A stretch of DNA of 64,000 nucleotides from Sipunculus nudus (GCA_026874595.1 CM049311.1:20580176-20644175); one strand, 5' to 3'; shown: positions 1-13,979, counted from the stretch's first letter. Notes: generated by a model not told the origin, from the letters alone. Numbers and translations are program-made.

Positions 1-657
1 TGGTTCATTTACCATCCCTGAGCGATCACTGACCTTTAGCGTTTACAGAAATTGAGTTGGTTTGGATCAATAACTGGTTGCAGGATTTTATGTCTGTTTA
101 TATATTAGCAGTTCAAAGCAGCTCTCAGCACAATATATATTAGTAACAGACCTTCAAAGATCATATCTGTCAGATTAAAATGTGAATAATGAACTCAAAA
201 AGATATCTAAAAGGGAATTTACAATAATTCAGTTTTAACGGAAAATATCACATGAATCAACAACACAGTTTTTCTTTTAATTAAAAGAAAATGCCATTCA
301 ATAAAGGTTAACTTGGCAGTTATAACAGGTCACGGTCAGCATCAAAAGGAAATTTGGTAAACGAATATTGTGGAAAAGATTGATTTTCAGACTGTTTTAA
401 ATACGGAGTCAAAACTTGTTTCTTTTAAAAGCAAAGTTTTTATTATTTTGCAAAAGGCAATATACAAATATTCGTTCAACTGAAAGACTTTTCTTTCGTA
501 GCATTCAACTATTACAAGAAATAGACGAGGTTACTCTAGGTTGACTTTTACACAATATGACTCTCATTTTTGTCAGAAAGCTGTTTCCTCAAACGGAATC
601 TTGGATGTTAAACCAAAGAAAATAAATTTATTGTTTAAGAGAATAAAAACAAGCAAA
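1..657. other. AT-rich intergenic DNA, nothing identified
   Basis: No convincing exon, RNA gene or repeat boundary was seen. Confidence 0.5.
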
Positions 658-1379
658 TTAGTGGAATTAATGTACCCCGCTTTGGGATCTTGTTTTCACA
701 GACAGACAGGCAGACAGAAGCCAGACACTCGAAAACAAATCCCACCCAGGGTAAGCATGAGAGCAATCACTGATAAAATTTGAATGAAATCGGATAGTAT
801 TTAGGAAAGTTATCCCACAGAAACGAAAACCTGACAAACTGACAGACAGAGAGACAGACAGACAGACGGACATAAGCCAGACACTTTAAAACATTTCCAA
901 GCCAAGGTAAGCATGAGAGCAATCACTGACCCCAAATTTGATTGATATCAGATAAGATTTAGGAAAGTTATAGCAGAGAAACGTAAATCTGACAGACGGA
1001 CAGACAAAGTGACAGACAGACAGACAAAAGGCAGACATTCCAAAACCAATCCCAACCAAGGTATGCATGAGAGCAATCGCTGACCCAAATTTGAATAAAA
1101 TCGGATAATATTTAGGAAAGTAATCACAGGGAAACGAAAACCTGACAGACGGACAGACAAAGTGACAGACAGACAGACAGAAGCCAGACACTCCATAACC
1201 AATCCCAACCAAGGTATGCATGAGAGCAATCAGTGACCCAAATTTGGATAAAATCGGATAATATTTAGGAAAGTTATTGCACGGAAACGAAACCTGGCGG
1301 ACGGACAGAGAGACAGACAGACGGACAGACAGACAGACAAACCCAAATCAATGTACCCCGCATCCGCGGAGCGGGGCAC
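658..1379 (-). mobile_element. Helitron-like array element, minus orientation
   Basis: Read on the minus strand it has a T-run, GTGCCCCGC with a GC hairpin (1350-1379), a GTCTGTCTGTCCGTC run and about four ~154 bp tandem units. It then has the inverted copy GCGGGGTAC (672-680) and ends CTAA before T (658-661). Unit anchors (CCAGACAC-like) lie near 720, 877, 1031 and 1184. It has no coding capacity. Minus-strand reading frames here only translate the repeat. Confidence 0.6.
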
Positions 1380-4300
1380 AAAAAAGATGGTATCTATGAT
1401 AAAAAGGTAAATATGAAATATTAATGGGAATATTGATATTATTGAGATACCACTTAAGAATGGAGAAATAAAACGACATCTTGAAAGGAGGTTTTTGTAT
1501 GTTTAAAGAAAGGGCGACTCATCATTATTCTGTGTAAGGCTGAAACAGATCCAATGATCGAAATATTGCCCGGAAGGGACGGGGGTTAGGCAGTTCTGGT
1601 TCACACAGGTTTAAGATTACACATGATAACAGAACGTCAACAAATGACTTTGGTGCAATGTTAAGAATTTTGTAAGAATCACCAAGTTTTAGAAAGATGA
1701 ATTGGCCACAGTTCCAAAAATCTTAAAAATAGAACAACAAATTACATAAAAAATTGTTAAAGTATATACGGGTGATTGTTAAACTATACGAATAAGGTCA
1801 GAGTCCGTAGATCAATAACTGTATTAAATAAAATGTAAAGTGAAAGATTTTATTTTCAATTAGATGGAGAACTGATGAGGATGCCATGGCCAGCTAATGG
1901 ACTGGCCCTGGATCTCTAACATGACTTAACTAGACGATTTTTTTGTATTCCACAAAGGACCCTAATACACATTTTAAAATCTAACAGAATAAAAAAGTTG
2001 CCACACTGAGAAAAATAAAAAATGGCCGCCAGTGCAGAAGGGGCATGTACAATTAACGTGTACATGTATAATAACATGTACAATAACATGTACAATTGCT
2101 CCTCAAAACCTGGATTTAGTAGCCAAATGTGGCTATCAGGAGACCTGATAGTCCAAAATGACTGTTACCACGGGCCACCACAGTGCCGAGAGTCAACACA
2201 TGTAACATATATTTTATAGATGGGCCTAATGCTTTATGTGAAAATGTTATTTTGCTTCTCAAAGTGTCTATTATCCCGTTTTGGTTGTAAACATCTAATA
2301 AAAAAAAAACCATTAAATCTAAAGATGGCGACCAATATGGGGGCACAGAGTGCTGTTTTTATTTAAAGGGTCATATACATATTGTAGCGCCATTTCGGCC
2401 CTCTGACTTTTGAGAGTTTACGACGAGCGTATTGGCTGTCAGAGTCCGTTACATCCTTCAGCGCGGAACGCATTCACTTTCAGGCTCTATGAGGATGCAA
2501 ATATTTCCCTCATTTCTTGACATAAACCAGAGCAATCGTAAGTTTTTTGTATACTTTCTAACAACACCTAGCATTAGTGAGAAAAAAATCCTTTTTAACT
2601 CAGCAAATGGGTAAACCCCTCCGCATGTTTGTTGGATTTCTTACCGCATAAATACAAGCATGGCTCGCTCGGATTACTGGACTCAGTGAACTTGGACGCG
2701 GCACAGGAAATGACTCGTTGCCATAGTGAGGGAGTATCAGTTTGGGGTGTATGTTCACATGTATTCTTTTGTGTTCACTCATCATACGTAGCCTAATGTT
2801 TGGATTATGAACTGTTTATCACGACATGAATGCAACATGATGGAAGACTACTGAAATCAATTCCTGAGTATCCCTTGTATCACGACTGAAGTTATAATAG
2901 GCTTATCATCCCAATATGAGTGAATACTGAGTCGTGTACTACTGGCTAATAAGAGGTTTTTGCAGCCAAATGTAGGCATCTGCAGACATTCATGTTTTAT
3001 CTTTAAAATTAAAGTTTACTTACAGTTTCATTCAAAGCAAGAATTGCTAGGTGTCTTGTTATTCTAGGTCTAAAAGCTTTGGAGTTATAGTCATTTCAAT
3101 TTCCCCTAAAATGTGTGACCATATTTTCAGATGTAGTGCAATAAAAAAAAGGAAAAAAAAAAACCACTGCGGAACCACTGCCGAGTCCCAGTTTTAGTCC
3201 AGCCATTTTATTGAAAAAAGTGGCCCAACACATCACAAATTGGAACAGAATTTTTAAACATTCATCTCGGAAATATCCTTGGATAAACATACTTAAATTC
3301 TAACAGAATATTATCATTTGACAGTCCTTAATTTGTATAAATCCAAAATGGCCCCAGGCCCAATTTATGAACCATATTGTCTACACCATAGCGTTTACAA
3401 TTCATTTTTGTTGAACCTAGAGAGACTTAACGTTATATCCTGAGGTAAAGCTGACCTATTTTCTCGGATTTTTGGGACCAAAAAATTATTTTCAGCGCCC
3501 TGAAAGTCAGGTGTTGTGTTTTGTGTTAACGATTGAAGTATGTGGTTTAACGACAGGTCTATACAAAGCAAAAAGGGTGCATGCATGAACATAATGCCTT
3601 ACTGTAAACATTTGCATTGAAAGACTTATATTTTAATCAGTTTATATGTAGCACGTAAACTGATATAAAATAGATTTATATAAATAAAACCATATTTTGG
3701 GGAAATTCGTAAATCGATTCATTTGTACGAATTTAAGTCGAAATACAACAGATCATTCCCACTAAGGTTATACTCAGTTCGTTAATGGGATCTATCTACT
3801 CTCTCATAAGTATGTATTGGGTTAAGGGTGTCAGTCCAATATTTTATAAAGTTTTCAACTTGTTTTTGTAGTTCAGTGATGGTGAGGTAAAAAGCGCAAA
3901 AGATGGAAAATGAAAGAACAAGAAATGCCACCGCCAGCAAAGCCTCGCGAAACATGGCATTAACCTTTCCCCAAAAAAGTCTACACCTCAAACTGTAGGG
4001 AAATTCAATTCTCTGAATATCAACGCAATAAAATGATTGGAAGTTTATGTTTACTAATATAATGACATTTTATATTTTTGTATTGTAATTCCATTTTTAT
4101 GGAAGATAGAAATATATGATAGAGGCACGGGGGAAACGTTGTTCGATACTGTTATTTAAGTTCGTATTATTAAGTCCGCTAGAAAGAGTGATGGTCATAC
4201 AGGTTACTTTTAATATTATTATATTTATAAATATCATATTAAAATAACGGAAAGTTTATCAATATATATAAACCATCAGGAAGATAACATACAATCATAA

Positions 4301-7300
4301 CATTCATAGGGTATATTATGAATCTAAACTGTTTTTAATTTATTTTTAAAAGCGGTCATTGCAGGGGGTTAACTCTTAAATTGATGAATGCCGAAATCTT
4401 GTATATTTAACAGATTTTTTTCTATGACTTGGCTTTTGAGATAATTTATTGACACGAATGTAATAAAGCCATACTGCACCATATCAGATAAGTTTTCTTA
4501 TCTACTGTAAGGCGTCTTTGCTTTATGTGGAATTATAAGTGGTTCATGATTATTCCCGGGAGTGTATGGGGGCTCTTGGCTCTTAGAGGGCTCATATAAC
4601 GAATACATAAATAGAGTTAAAATTCAGACTCAAATTGTTGAATGACCTTGAACTTTACCCCCTGGACAAACTGGATTATTTTATAATTAGGACAATTTAA
4701 ATATATATTTTGAACTTATTAATCACTTTTATTTAGACCTTAAATGTGAATACTGAATCACGTAAACCATCCCTAAGAGTTAATCATCTGAAATCAAAGC
4801 TGACAATAACTTGTGACCTTGGCCTTTTAGGCCGAAAATTGATAAGGCAGTTCCTCTTATGTCTGGTAACAGACGGACACACACACACACACAAGCCAAA
4901 GTCGAAAGGGTATTTCCTTATGTGACGAGGGACATATATGTGAAGTTTGTTTCAATCCATTGAATTAACTCAGAGACTTTCATGCAACATGTGCATATGT
5001 AGGTTGTCCAAGAAACTTTGTTGGTTAAGAGAAATATAAATGGCTGCTTAAGGTATATTACGTCATTACTCGTAGACCAGGGGGAAAATATATGTTTGGT
5101 GAGCTAAAAGGAGTCAATACTGTGACATGACTGATATACATTTGCAGTATAAGGATAATAAGTACAGATTCTGCGAAAGGAAAGAATTAAAATGGTACCA
5201 CCGGTATCAGACAAATCATAAAGCTATCTATGATTAACCAAAACACATATCAATATTCAAATCACCTCATCCAACAATTATAGGAAAATTGATGCTTCTG
5301 CGGGAAATTGTATTCAAAGTGTACAAATTGTGCTGAAATATCATAATTGTTAGTCAAACTCTTGCAGATCTTTATTGTTACGGATTTTGATAAATTAATG
5401 TCTGATTTAGGGACATATAATTTTCTGGTTATTGCCATTTCCCAGTTAAATAAAGGAATGTTGTCGTCCTGTACTTGGCTCTATAAAGACAAGTTATAGT
5501 AGATAAAGAAAAACCAGAACTTATGTAAACACACTGTAAAGATCTTAACTTACTGCTAATCATGCACTTGCTTCCACAACGGCTTTTTGGGCGTCACATA
5601 GATATATGATGAGGAGGTATTCGAAAAACGATCATACATCAATTATCAATAACTCAAATATTTTTGGACAATACATTCAAAGGTACACGTGTTCTCAAAG
5701 AGAAGAATCATCAATGTTAAAGCAATGACTTATGATATAATTTATGTAAAAGGAATCTCGGATCGCTGTAGGCCATCCAGCTGCAGTTTATACTGGTTTG
5801 AAAAATTATTGCACACATCATTTTATTGTAAATAGTCTTCTGATAAAATAAAAGAAAATATAATTACATATGGACAGCCAGTCTGACCTGTTAACTGTAG
5901 GTTAACTAGTTTTTTAATTAATTATGACAATAAAGCTGACCTGAAAGAATTTAAGCTTGCATTAAGTATAGGTCAACATAAGTGGCGCCACTAAATATAT
6001 ATTTTGCATTTTTGTCCCATGATCAATATATGTTGATAATCTTTGTGATGACATCCGACGACTTTATTGAGAAATCTGCCATTCTGTATGTATTTTTACT
6101 GGCAAGCGCCTTAACTTTTGTGGTGCTCAAATATGCTTTCGCCTCATACCTCGGAGAATTCAGGTTCAGCTAGATTCATATATTTTATCAATATTATAAA
6201 CAAGCTCACAATATTTGTTCAGCATTCCCGTACACTCAAAGACCTCTGGCTTTCAGGGTGCGCAAAATCATGTTTTTGCCATTTAGCTCGCAGAATATAG
6301 GTCACGGTGACCTGATTCTGTTGATTTCTGGGACATATGATTAGGACCTATCCCGGTTTTAGTAAAGATGTTCCTAAGTTCAGCTTTAACGATTTGTGCC
6401 CTGATAAAGACAGCAAAAAGTAGTTAATATAAGTCAGAAACTGTGCCATATTGGATTTTTGCAAATTAAGCATTATTCCACTCATAATATTATGCTAGAC
6501 TTTTAATATGTGCATATACAGACGCATTTCCGAGACGAATTGTGACAAAATGATTTCTGTTGCAATTTATGCTGGGTCATTTCGTATAATGGCATGACTT
6601 ATAATTATATGTTAACATCCTTAAAATCAATGTATTGAGATATAGCAAAAAAATATTGGTTCGGCTGAATGTGTGTGTGGGGGGGGGGGGGGGGATCAAT
6701 GTTTGCCCCACCAGGCCACGGGTTATTATGGGTGCATTGTATAAAATGGAGGAAGTATTTTCGAATATCAGATGTGTCAGCCTGCGGAATAATCGATTAC
6801 CTCCAACTAGTATCGGACAAGAATAAAAATATGTTTCTTCGATTATTGAATCGCCAAGGATATAAATAATTAATATGACTGTTGACTGGTAAGTAAAATT
6901 GGAAAGCGGTAAATGATCGTGTAATCCCTCGGGAGGTGATTCAATATACATGAGCACCGTGGACTGCTGGATATGTCTGCTTATAATGTATGATAATCCT
7001 GATGAGTGCAAGTATGGACAAGCCAAAAATCAATTGCATTAAATAAGCAGACCTGCTGGGCTAAGCTGTTGGACTGTGCAGTTCTTGTTTAAGCACTGAA
7101 TTGTTTTCTGCTGAAGCGTGCAGGAGTTAATGGTTCATTTGACGTAAAATGTTTCCTCGTCATCAATAATGCAAACGTCCCTTTAGAAATCCCATATTAG
7201 CGCTCGTCGCTAACATTGTCACCATTACAATAATGAAACGTTGTACATTACACCAGAATGTACATCCATGATTTTAAATCAAATATTGTATGCAGTCTAA

Positions 7301-8027
7301 GGGTAAGCCCGAAGTTTTTTTCATTTATTATGTCTGCCGCGTCAGACCATGCATGAAACATATTCTTGTTCTATTGTGTAATAGTTTATTCATAAACCTG
7401 TTGCAGACAAATTTTCCCATGTTTGACAGTGCTTTGACGAGACGTGGATCTTCCCTAGCGCTTCACTTGCGTTGAGTTTCAAGTAACTCTCCTAGAGAAA
7501 AGAACAAGTGACATTGTGACAATTTACTAATTAATATAATGGAAGGAAGAAACACTCTCCAAACGGGCAGCTATTGCACTGCTTCAACCATATGTCTAGG
7601 TATAAACAAAAAAGTAAAAAAATAACTGATGTCACACTGTATATAATTAATCGCATAGTCTTCAGTGGTTATAAACGTACCGGCTTGCGTGGTTCTTTGA
7701 CAAGACCGACTAGTAGGCAATATTCCTTATTTCAAAGGTCTTTTAAAGAAGGTTCACATCAACACAGTCAATTCTTGTGGGGAAAAGGATAATTCACCCA
7801 GTTTAACAGATCATGCGTACCGTTTTAGAGGTCGTTCAGGGGTGACCATACCTTGGCGGGTTCAAAATTGCTACAGTCACGAAAGTCACTGGATGGCTGC
7901 TGCAACAAACGACGTTGTTCTGACAGTCTCCATACTATAACAATGTTACTGACACAATGCTTGACCGTCAGCAACACGTATTAACAGGCGAACACACAAG
8001 AATCAAACTTAAGTGCTACAACAATAC
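1380..8027. other. Intergenic DNA without supported genes
   Basis: AT-rich throughout. It holds a short ACATGTACAAT repeat (about 2054-2097), an (AC)n run (4876-4893) and a G-run (6679-6694). A slightly CpG-richer stretch lies around 2380-2720. One short hydrophobic reading frame is listed separately; no other exon signature was seen. Confidence 0.45.
3782..3955 (-). CDS. Doubtful short ORF with hydrophobic N terminus
   Basis: From an ATG at 3953-3955 in a fair context (AATGCCATGT) the minus strand encodes 57 residues. It starts MFREALLAVAFLVLSFSIFC, a signal-anchor-like segment of about 20 hydrophobic residues, followed by a polar tail. Codon choice is not obviously random. It could be a first exon or a small membrane protein, but no family is recognised. 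Chance is quite possible. Confidence 0.15.
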   Translation of the reverse strand: MFREALLAVAFLVLSFSIFCAFYLTITELQKQVENFIKYWTDTLNPIHTYERVDRSH

Positions 8028-8374
8028 CAGTGGCGGATCTTGGGGGCCTGTGGAGTTGTCGGGCTCATGAAAAATTGCAATTTGTATCAATGTTTTCTGG
8101 ATAAAGTTACATTTTAACCACTTCCTTACTTCCTTAACTTCTACTTTGTATCCAACTTATCAGAAACAAAAATTTATGGTTTAAGTGCCTAACAATACTC
8201 AAATTTGATTTCTTAACTATTATATCTTCAAAAAATGTCCGCACCGTGTGAGGGGCACACCTACTACCAACCCCCCCCCCCCCCGGACCATCATACAAGC
8301 TAGACGCTGAGCCGTCGCCAACCCCCCCCCCCCCCCCCCCCCCCCATAAAAAAAACGTTCTGGATCTGCCACTG
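8028..8374. mobile_element. Small TIR element (CAGTGGCGGATC type) with poly-C core
   Basis: It begins CAGTGGCGGATCTTGG and ends in the inverted CCTGG-like CTGGATCTGCCACTG, about 15 bp of imperfect terminal inverted repeat in 347 bp. CAGTGGCGGATC ends are common in hAT-type MITEs. Two C-runs (8272-8284, 8322-8345) fill the core. No clear 8 bp target duplication was found. Confidence 0.5.
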
Positions 8375-8782
8375 AATAGACCTGCAAAATGATCATTTGG
8401 TGTATTCTTGGTGAGTGAGTCAGTTAAACCCTTTGCATTTCAGTTGAATACTATAAAATTTTAACCTGTATTTTTATATTATTTAAAACCCAATAAATAT
8501 GGTTAAAAGTAATATATCTCTAAATTAATCTTGACTAGACCATAAAACACACTTAACGCCCAAATTATAATGAAAAAAATTAAAGGACATAAAATGTTAT
8601 ACCAAATACATTCTATCAATAGAATGTTGAGCAGAGGCATTTGAGAACTAGAGATCATCGGGAGTGATTTCCCGGAACCAGTTTAGAGGTCTTTGGCACG
8701 GCAATGCCATTTCAAGTATAGACCCCTTAGGCCTTATCAGTAGAATTTTAGGACCCTAGGTAGTGTGTATTGGTTCATAACG

Positions 8783-9206
8783 AGACTCTGACCAATCATA
8801 AAAATGCTTGTAAACCTTATGAGTTTTAAGTACATGTGTTCTTATTGATAACACAGTGACAGAATAGATATATGAAGCAAGGTCTCTCCTCTACCAGGCT
8901 TTAGACCTGGCTCGCAGGAAGATAAGTCCTGAACAATCCGGTCCGCTGTCATTCTCCACATAAGATTCATGAATGAATGTCATATAGCCCAACGGATTTG
9001 ACCCTGCATGAAGGTTGGTCCGCTCTGTGTGCTTATAGCTCTCAGAAGCGAACTGGCAAACGGGAATTAGAAGTGACTGGATTTATCCGGTTTATGTGTG
9101 TTGCCCGTTTTATTTGCTAACAGGGCCGAATCCAGATTGAGGGGGGGGGGGGGGGGGGGTAACTGGAATCATCTTACAAACCTTAAAATTCATACCCCTT
9201 ACAAAA
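8783..9206 (+). repeat. Left arm of a ~425 bp inverted repeat
   Basis: This arm matches the reverse complement of 12215-12640 along its length with scattered substitutions and indels. Shared landmarks are ACCAATCATAAAAATGC, GCCCAACGGATTTGACCC, a G-run (9142-9158) and CTTACAAACCTTAAAATTCA. It may be a dispersed element inserted twice in opposite directions. Confidence 0.65.
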
Positions 9207-9605
9207 CTCTGAGAGTTAAGAGTTTAATTTCATTTAAATTGAACAATAGTGTTTTATTTCTTTAAATTACGCAAGTAGATACCTTCCAGATCCAATATCC
9301 CCACCCCCATCCCGGAATTAGATTTGAAATTAAAATCTTGTGTGCCATATCAGCAGCCGTATAACTGCGTTTGCCAGGTAAATCTAACAAATGACACTAT
9401 TAGTATAGGTTAGCTAAATCGTGCACATGTTCTGGAAGCTATAAAGTACGTTACATGTGCAGTCACAAAAGGGTTCACTTTTGATAGGAGAGGGGATCAT
9501 GTATGAAGCCAGAAAATATATATCTGGAAGGTGCAACTCCATATTGAGATACATATTTCGATATTTTCAATGTATGAAATGTACAGGAAATAAGGGTGTC
9601 TTCTA

Positions 9606-9616
9606 TATTATTATTA

Positions 9617-9651
<35 letters not shown>
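9606..9651. repeat. (TTA)n microsatellite
   Basis: About fifteen near-perfect TTA units with one CAT interruption. Confidence 0.9.
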
Positions 9652-11539
9652 TTTGTCATTATTATAATTAATCTGAATTCCTTATCAGATTAAATATAAT
9701 GAATCAATAGAACTACATTCAGTTTGCAATATTTGTCCGCTTGCCGAAATCGCATGAAAAAATCGCATGTTATATAGCAGCTGTGATGTGCATACGACTA
9801 AAATTTGTGTTTCTGTCAGTTTACAATGTGCGATTTCGTCTCATACAACAGTCGTTTATAAATGATTGTAACTAAAAATAAATAAATACTCTATAACATC
9901 AGAACCCAGTATCAGGATCACAGGATTATAATTTATTGACAGTATATAGGTGATGGTATCTAACTTGGAAAAGGTTAACTGATGATAATTAATTAGGGTA
10001 AGCTTTTATACACCAATATATTCATTGTATTAAATATATATAGGGAAAGTCGTGCATCGCGGTCTGAAAAAAAAAGTTACACATCGAAACACACACCGTG
10101 CACCTTTTTATTGACGGATAATGAACTGAAAAAGTTCAAATTGAATATTAAGTAAATAGGGCTTCAAATTTAGTCGCGGTAGGCGTGTGAACGGATGGCA
10201 TTTGAACGGGGTGTTAACGTATATTACAGTATTTTGAGTTAATAATTTTCAGCTAAAAGCTAAATCAAGGGCAAATTTGCTGTATGGTTTGTAGTTTTAT
10301 CCCCATTTTTTTATGAAATCACGAAATTTTTATGATAACCATGAAAAAATCTTGTATACAAATAGCCCTGCAATATCAATATCATCCTTGAAATATCAAG
10401 GCCCCCCCCCCCCCCTCGAGTAGTGAAGTCGCATGCAACACAAAATCGCATGCCAAAATCGAATGCGACAGTCGTAAGAAAAAATCGCACGGTGTAAATA
10501 GGCCTTTACAAATTAGTTATAGGTACGTTTGACAAAATATCCATATTTGACAACTGTATCACAACGGTATCCAATAAAACAGTATCACGATAAATCGATA
10601 TATGGATAAAATTTTGCACCTCTTATATGTATACACACAGTCCAGCGGAATCAACTCGATTGTGGGAAAGCAGAAATTTAAGAACACACGTCTTGTGTAA
10701 AAAAAGATGGTCTTAATTTTTTTTCCAAATATTATATCTATCAAATTGAAATGTCTAGTCTGATAAACTATAAATGGATTTCTGGCATAGACTCAGTGAT
10801 AAAGTGACATGCATGTAATTGATTATTCCTAAAAGACATACAGTTTCTTCGCGGATGAAAACTGTATTAGCCAAAGAAGGCAGATGTTATATAACTCAAT
10901 CGTGTCAATCTATGTCGCTTATCCTGTGAGTCCATTAAACATTAACAAGCAGTGAAAAGGCCATAAGCCTAAGCTTGAATTTGACATAATGGTCAATTAT
11001 GATATACATTACTGTGAAACATTATGTTGACAAAGCATTGATAAAATATCAATACCGTTGCCATACAGGATTTAGTTGTTTTCACTTTACGTAGCGTTGT
11101 CGGTCCGTTTTGGAAAGGGATTAATTAGCCTTAAGTAGAAGGAATTCTCTGAATATCACTACCATTCCTAGCCGAGTGGAAAAGCTCGGAAACCGGCACT
11201 TACCGAATTGCTTTTTTCCCAGTTGCTTAATGCAGACGTGTCCACCATACATCAGGCAAAATAAATCCGGCGGCTTAGTAGTATTGATCCATTCTTATCA
11301 GTTCGTTTGCTCTATCCTCATAAATAGGAGCATGAAGCTATGTCTTAAAACATAATGTCCTATATACACCTTAATGTTTTCTTAATAATAAGCTCAGGGA
11401 AAGTTATTCTTTTTTATTTAAAGGCATATTTTCACTAACATTTAAATGGTAACTAGAAATTACCTAGACGCATACATACTTCCGCAAACATTTTAGACCA
11501 CCAGATCCGAAATATGACCAAGATCTTTACGTAAACCAA

Positions 11540-11541
<2 letters not shown>

Positions 11542-11610
<69 letters not shown>

Positions 11611-11627
11611 ATGTGCGTGTGTGTGTA
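11542..11627. repeat. (TA)n then (GT)n microsatellite
   Basis: Roughly 70 bases of alternating TA with one TT interruption pass directly into a short GT-rich tract. Confidence 0.9.
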
Positions 11628-12214
11628 ACACAAAGCGTAGAAAATAGGTGTGTCACGGTCCACAAATTCAATGCTGGCATCACAGGTCAGGTCTGCCCGC
11701 AAAAAAATAAAGCCGGTCCTTAATACCAATGAATGAATTTCACTCTCGGCCGGGGTAAAAAAAACTGCCCAGCCTCGAATTTGTAAAGAATGCTTAAAAT
11801 CATATTGTGGCGACACAGATTACCTCCAACACATAGACTCGTTTGTACCTTAGATGTTACAAAAACTCTACACACAATATAATCAAAATCCGATGATAAC
11901 ATTTGGAAAAAAAATTGATAAAAGACAAACCAAGTAACCATGATGAAAACATTTCATTCGTAAGATATAATACGAGTGTAACAATGGCTATTGCGTTTTT
12001 TTCCAGGAATTGTTACATGAAGTGGGGGGAAACTGCTATAAAAGGAAAATGTAATTACACTTTGTATAATAGAGAAAAGGGGTAATTTCGTAATTTTACA
12101 GTAATTTATACTGTAATTTTACAGTATATCTCAGATAAATACATTTTACTGTTTGAAGCTTTTTTTTTTGAAAAAGTAATGAACATTGAGAATAAAAATC
12201 AATATGATATAAAA

Positions 12215-12640
12215 TGAAGTTTTGTAAGGGGTGTGAATTTTAAGGTTTGTAAGAGGATTCCAGCTGCCCCCCCCCCCCCCCCCCCCTCATCTGGATCCGG
12301 CCCGGAAGGGAATAAAACGGGCCACACACATAAAACGAATAAATCCAGTCTCTTTTAATTCGCGTTTGCCAATTCGGTACTGAGAGCTATAAGCACACGC
12401 AGCGGAGCAGCCTCCACGCAGGGTCAAATCCGTTGGGCTATAAGACATTCATAGATAAATCCTCTGTGGAGAATGAGAGCGGACCTGGATTGGTCAGGAC
12501 TCATCTTCCAGCAAGCCAGGTCTCACGCATTATAGAGCAGAAACCATGCTTCATATATCAATACTCTTATTGTGTTAACAATAAGAACATATGTAATTAA
12601 AACTCATCAGGTTTACAAGCATTTTTATGATTGGTCAAGA
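12215..12640 (-). repeat. Right arm of the ~425 bp inverted repeat
   Basis: This is the inverted partner of 8783-9206. It includes a C-run (12268-12286) opposite the G-run of the left arm, GGGTCAAATCCGTTGGGC, and GCATTTTTATGATTGGTCA at its far edge. Confidence 0.65.
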
Positions 12641-13901
12641 TTTACCACAACGTCTGCCATCACCAGACGGTGATCTAATACTATTCGTCCCCTTCGCACA
12701 TAGACGAGCCGTGCGCGAGCCACCTGATTGGTTCAATTGTCTCTTTAATAATTCATGAAACACCATGTTCACGGGGCTCCCTTACGTAAGGTCTCTGCTT
12801 TGCTACAGCATGTATAGCTTGACCATGGTTGTCATGGTTACCATGCGCTACAGCCTGGGTGGGTGAGAGGTTACCCTATGGAAAGGCCTAGAGTACTGAC
12901 ATGCAGTGTTAGTGCTTGTGTGTGATTAAATTCGTTATCATAATCGTTTATAGAAAAAACGTATTTTTTAAATTCCAAACGAATAAAATAATAAAATTTC
13001 AAGAAATTTAGTTTTGTTCTGAAATGCTTCCACATGGTTAGCAAAACAGTACCTTGTTAATATCATATTGTTCCCTGATCATATTTGAACTTTTTTTTTC
13101 TCTCGAAAATTCATTTTCAAAAGGTTAAAATAAAACGCCAACATGCACTGATTTTTTTAAAAGATCGCCTGATGACCCATATCCTTTTATAGCCGATTTA
13201 TCAACATTTCTATATGGACTAAGTCTCCTATCACAAAGAACACTTGAATTACAAAAAAAGGTTTTAAATATTCGTACATGAACATTTCTTTTAACAATTT
13301 TTTTTCAACAAAAGTCACGAAACGATTAAAGACCGTCCCCATGTATAAACTGTACAATCCGCTGCTAGGTCGACTTTCATTGAGCACTCCGCTGAGCTAC
13401 ATGCGACTCAGCCATGAGCGCCACCTATCAAGAAATGTATATACTATAGCCCTGTCAGCACCCTTGAGCGGAGCAGGTAACGAACAGATTGTATACAGCG
13501 TGAGATACCATGCCTATACTGTATATACAAACTATGCCTTGGCTGTATATATACAAATTATACTTTCGACGGTTTCTATTATACAGTTCTACGGTTGCTG
13601 ATTTGGCGCACAAGATATTTTTTTTCATTTCAATATTATCGAAATAAGTTTTTTCTCGAGAACTCGGCATAATTTCCAGGAGGAATAATTGGGGCAGGTG
13701 ATCGCCAGGCTTGCGATCGGACTTGCGGTCACTCAGAGTCTGATAATGTTGGCACGACTACAGTACTGCTGCATATTGTAGAGTGAATAAAATCGAAACA
13801 TGAGAAATGATATTATTGAATATAAGTGTATAATATAGCAAGAATAGAGGCAAAACATTTCTATTATGAATCTTGTTTCTTTGTAGTTTGCTTTCCAATT
13901 C

Positions 13902-13940
13902 GGGGGGTGGGGGGGGGGGGGGGGTGGGGGGTGGGGGGGG
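13902..13940 (+). repeat. Long G-tract, G-quadruplex-capable
   Basis: Nearly 40 bases of G broken only by single T residues; many G3+ runs can pair as a quadruplex. Confidence 0.85.
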
Positions 13941-13976
13941 ATATTAATTTGGGCGTATGCTTCACTGAGAGCCAAT

Positions 13977-13979
<3 letters not shown>

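Larger units (their letters stand above)
9207..12214. other. Spacer between the inverted arms; no gene seen
   Basis: It holds an (TTA)n tract (9606-9651), two clusters of AATCGCATG-like words (9745-9850 and 10428-10490), a C-run (about 10395-10410) and a long (TA)n/(GT)n tract (11542-11627). No transposase or other domain is recognisable. Confidence 0.5.

Noticed and set aside
886-1229. Repetitive Cys/Val-rich minus-strand frames
   Set aside because: They are translations of GACAGACA-rich tandem units of the array element.
6577-7026. 149-residue minus-strand open frame, the longest in the window
   Set aside because: It crosses a G-run that gives poly-Pro, is rich in residues expected from AT-rich DNA, and shows no domain or family resemblance.
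11493-11816. 107-residue minus-strand frame
   Set aside because: Nearly half is Tyr-Ile repeat from the (TA)n microsatellite.
13340-13420. tRNA-like A box (TAGCTCAGCGG on the minus strand)
   Set aside because: No matching B box, anticodon stem or acceptor stem could be folded around it.
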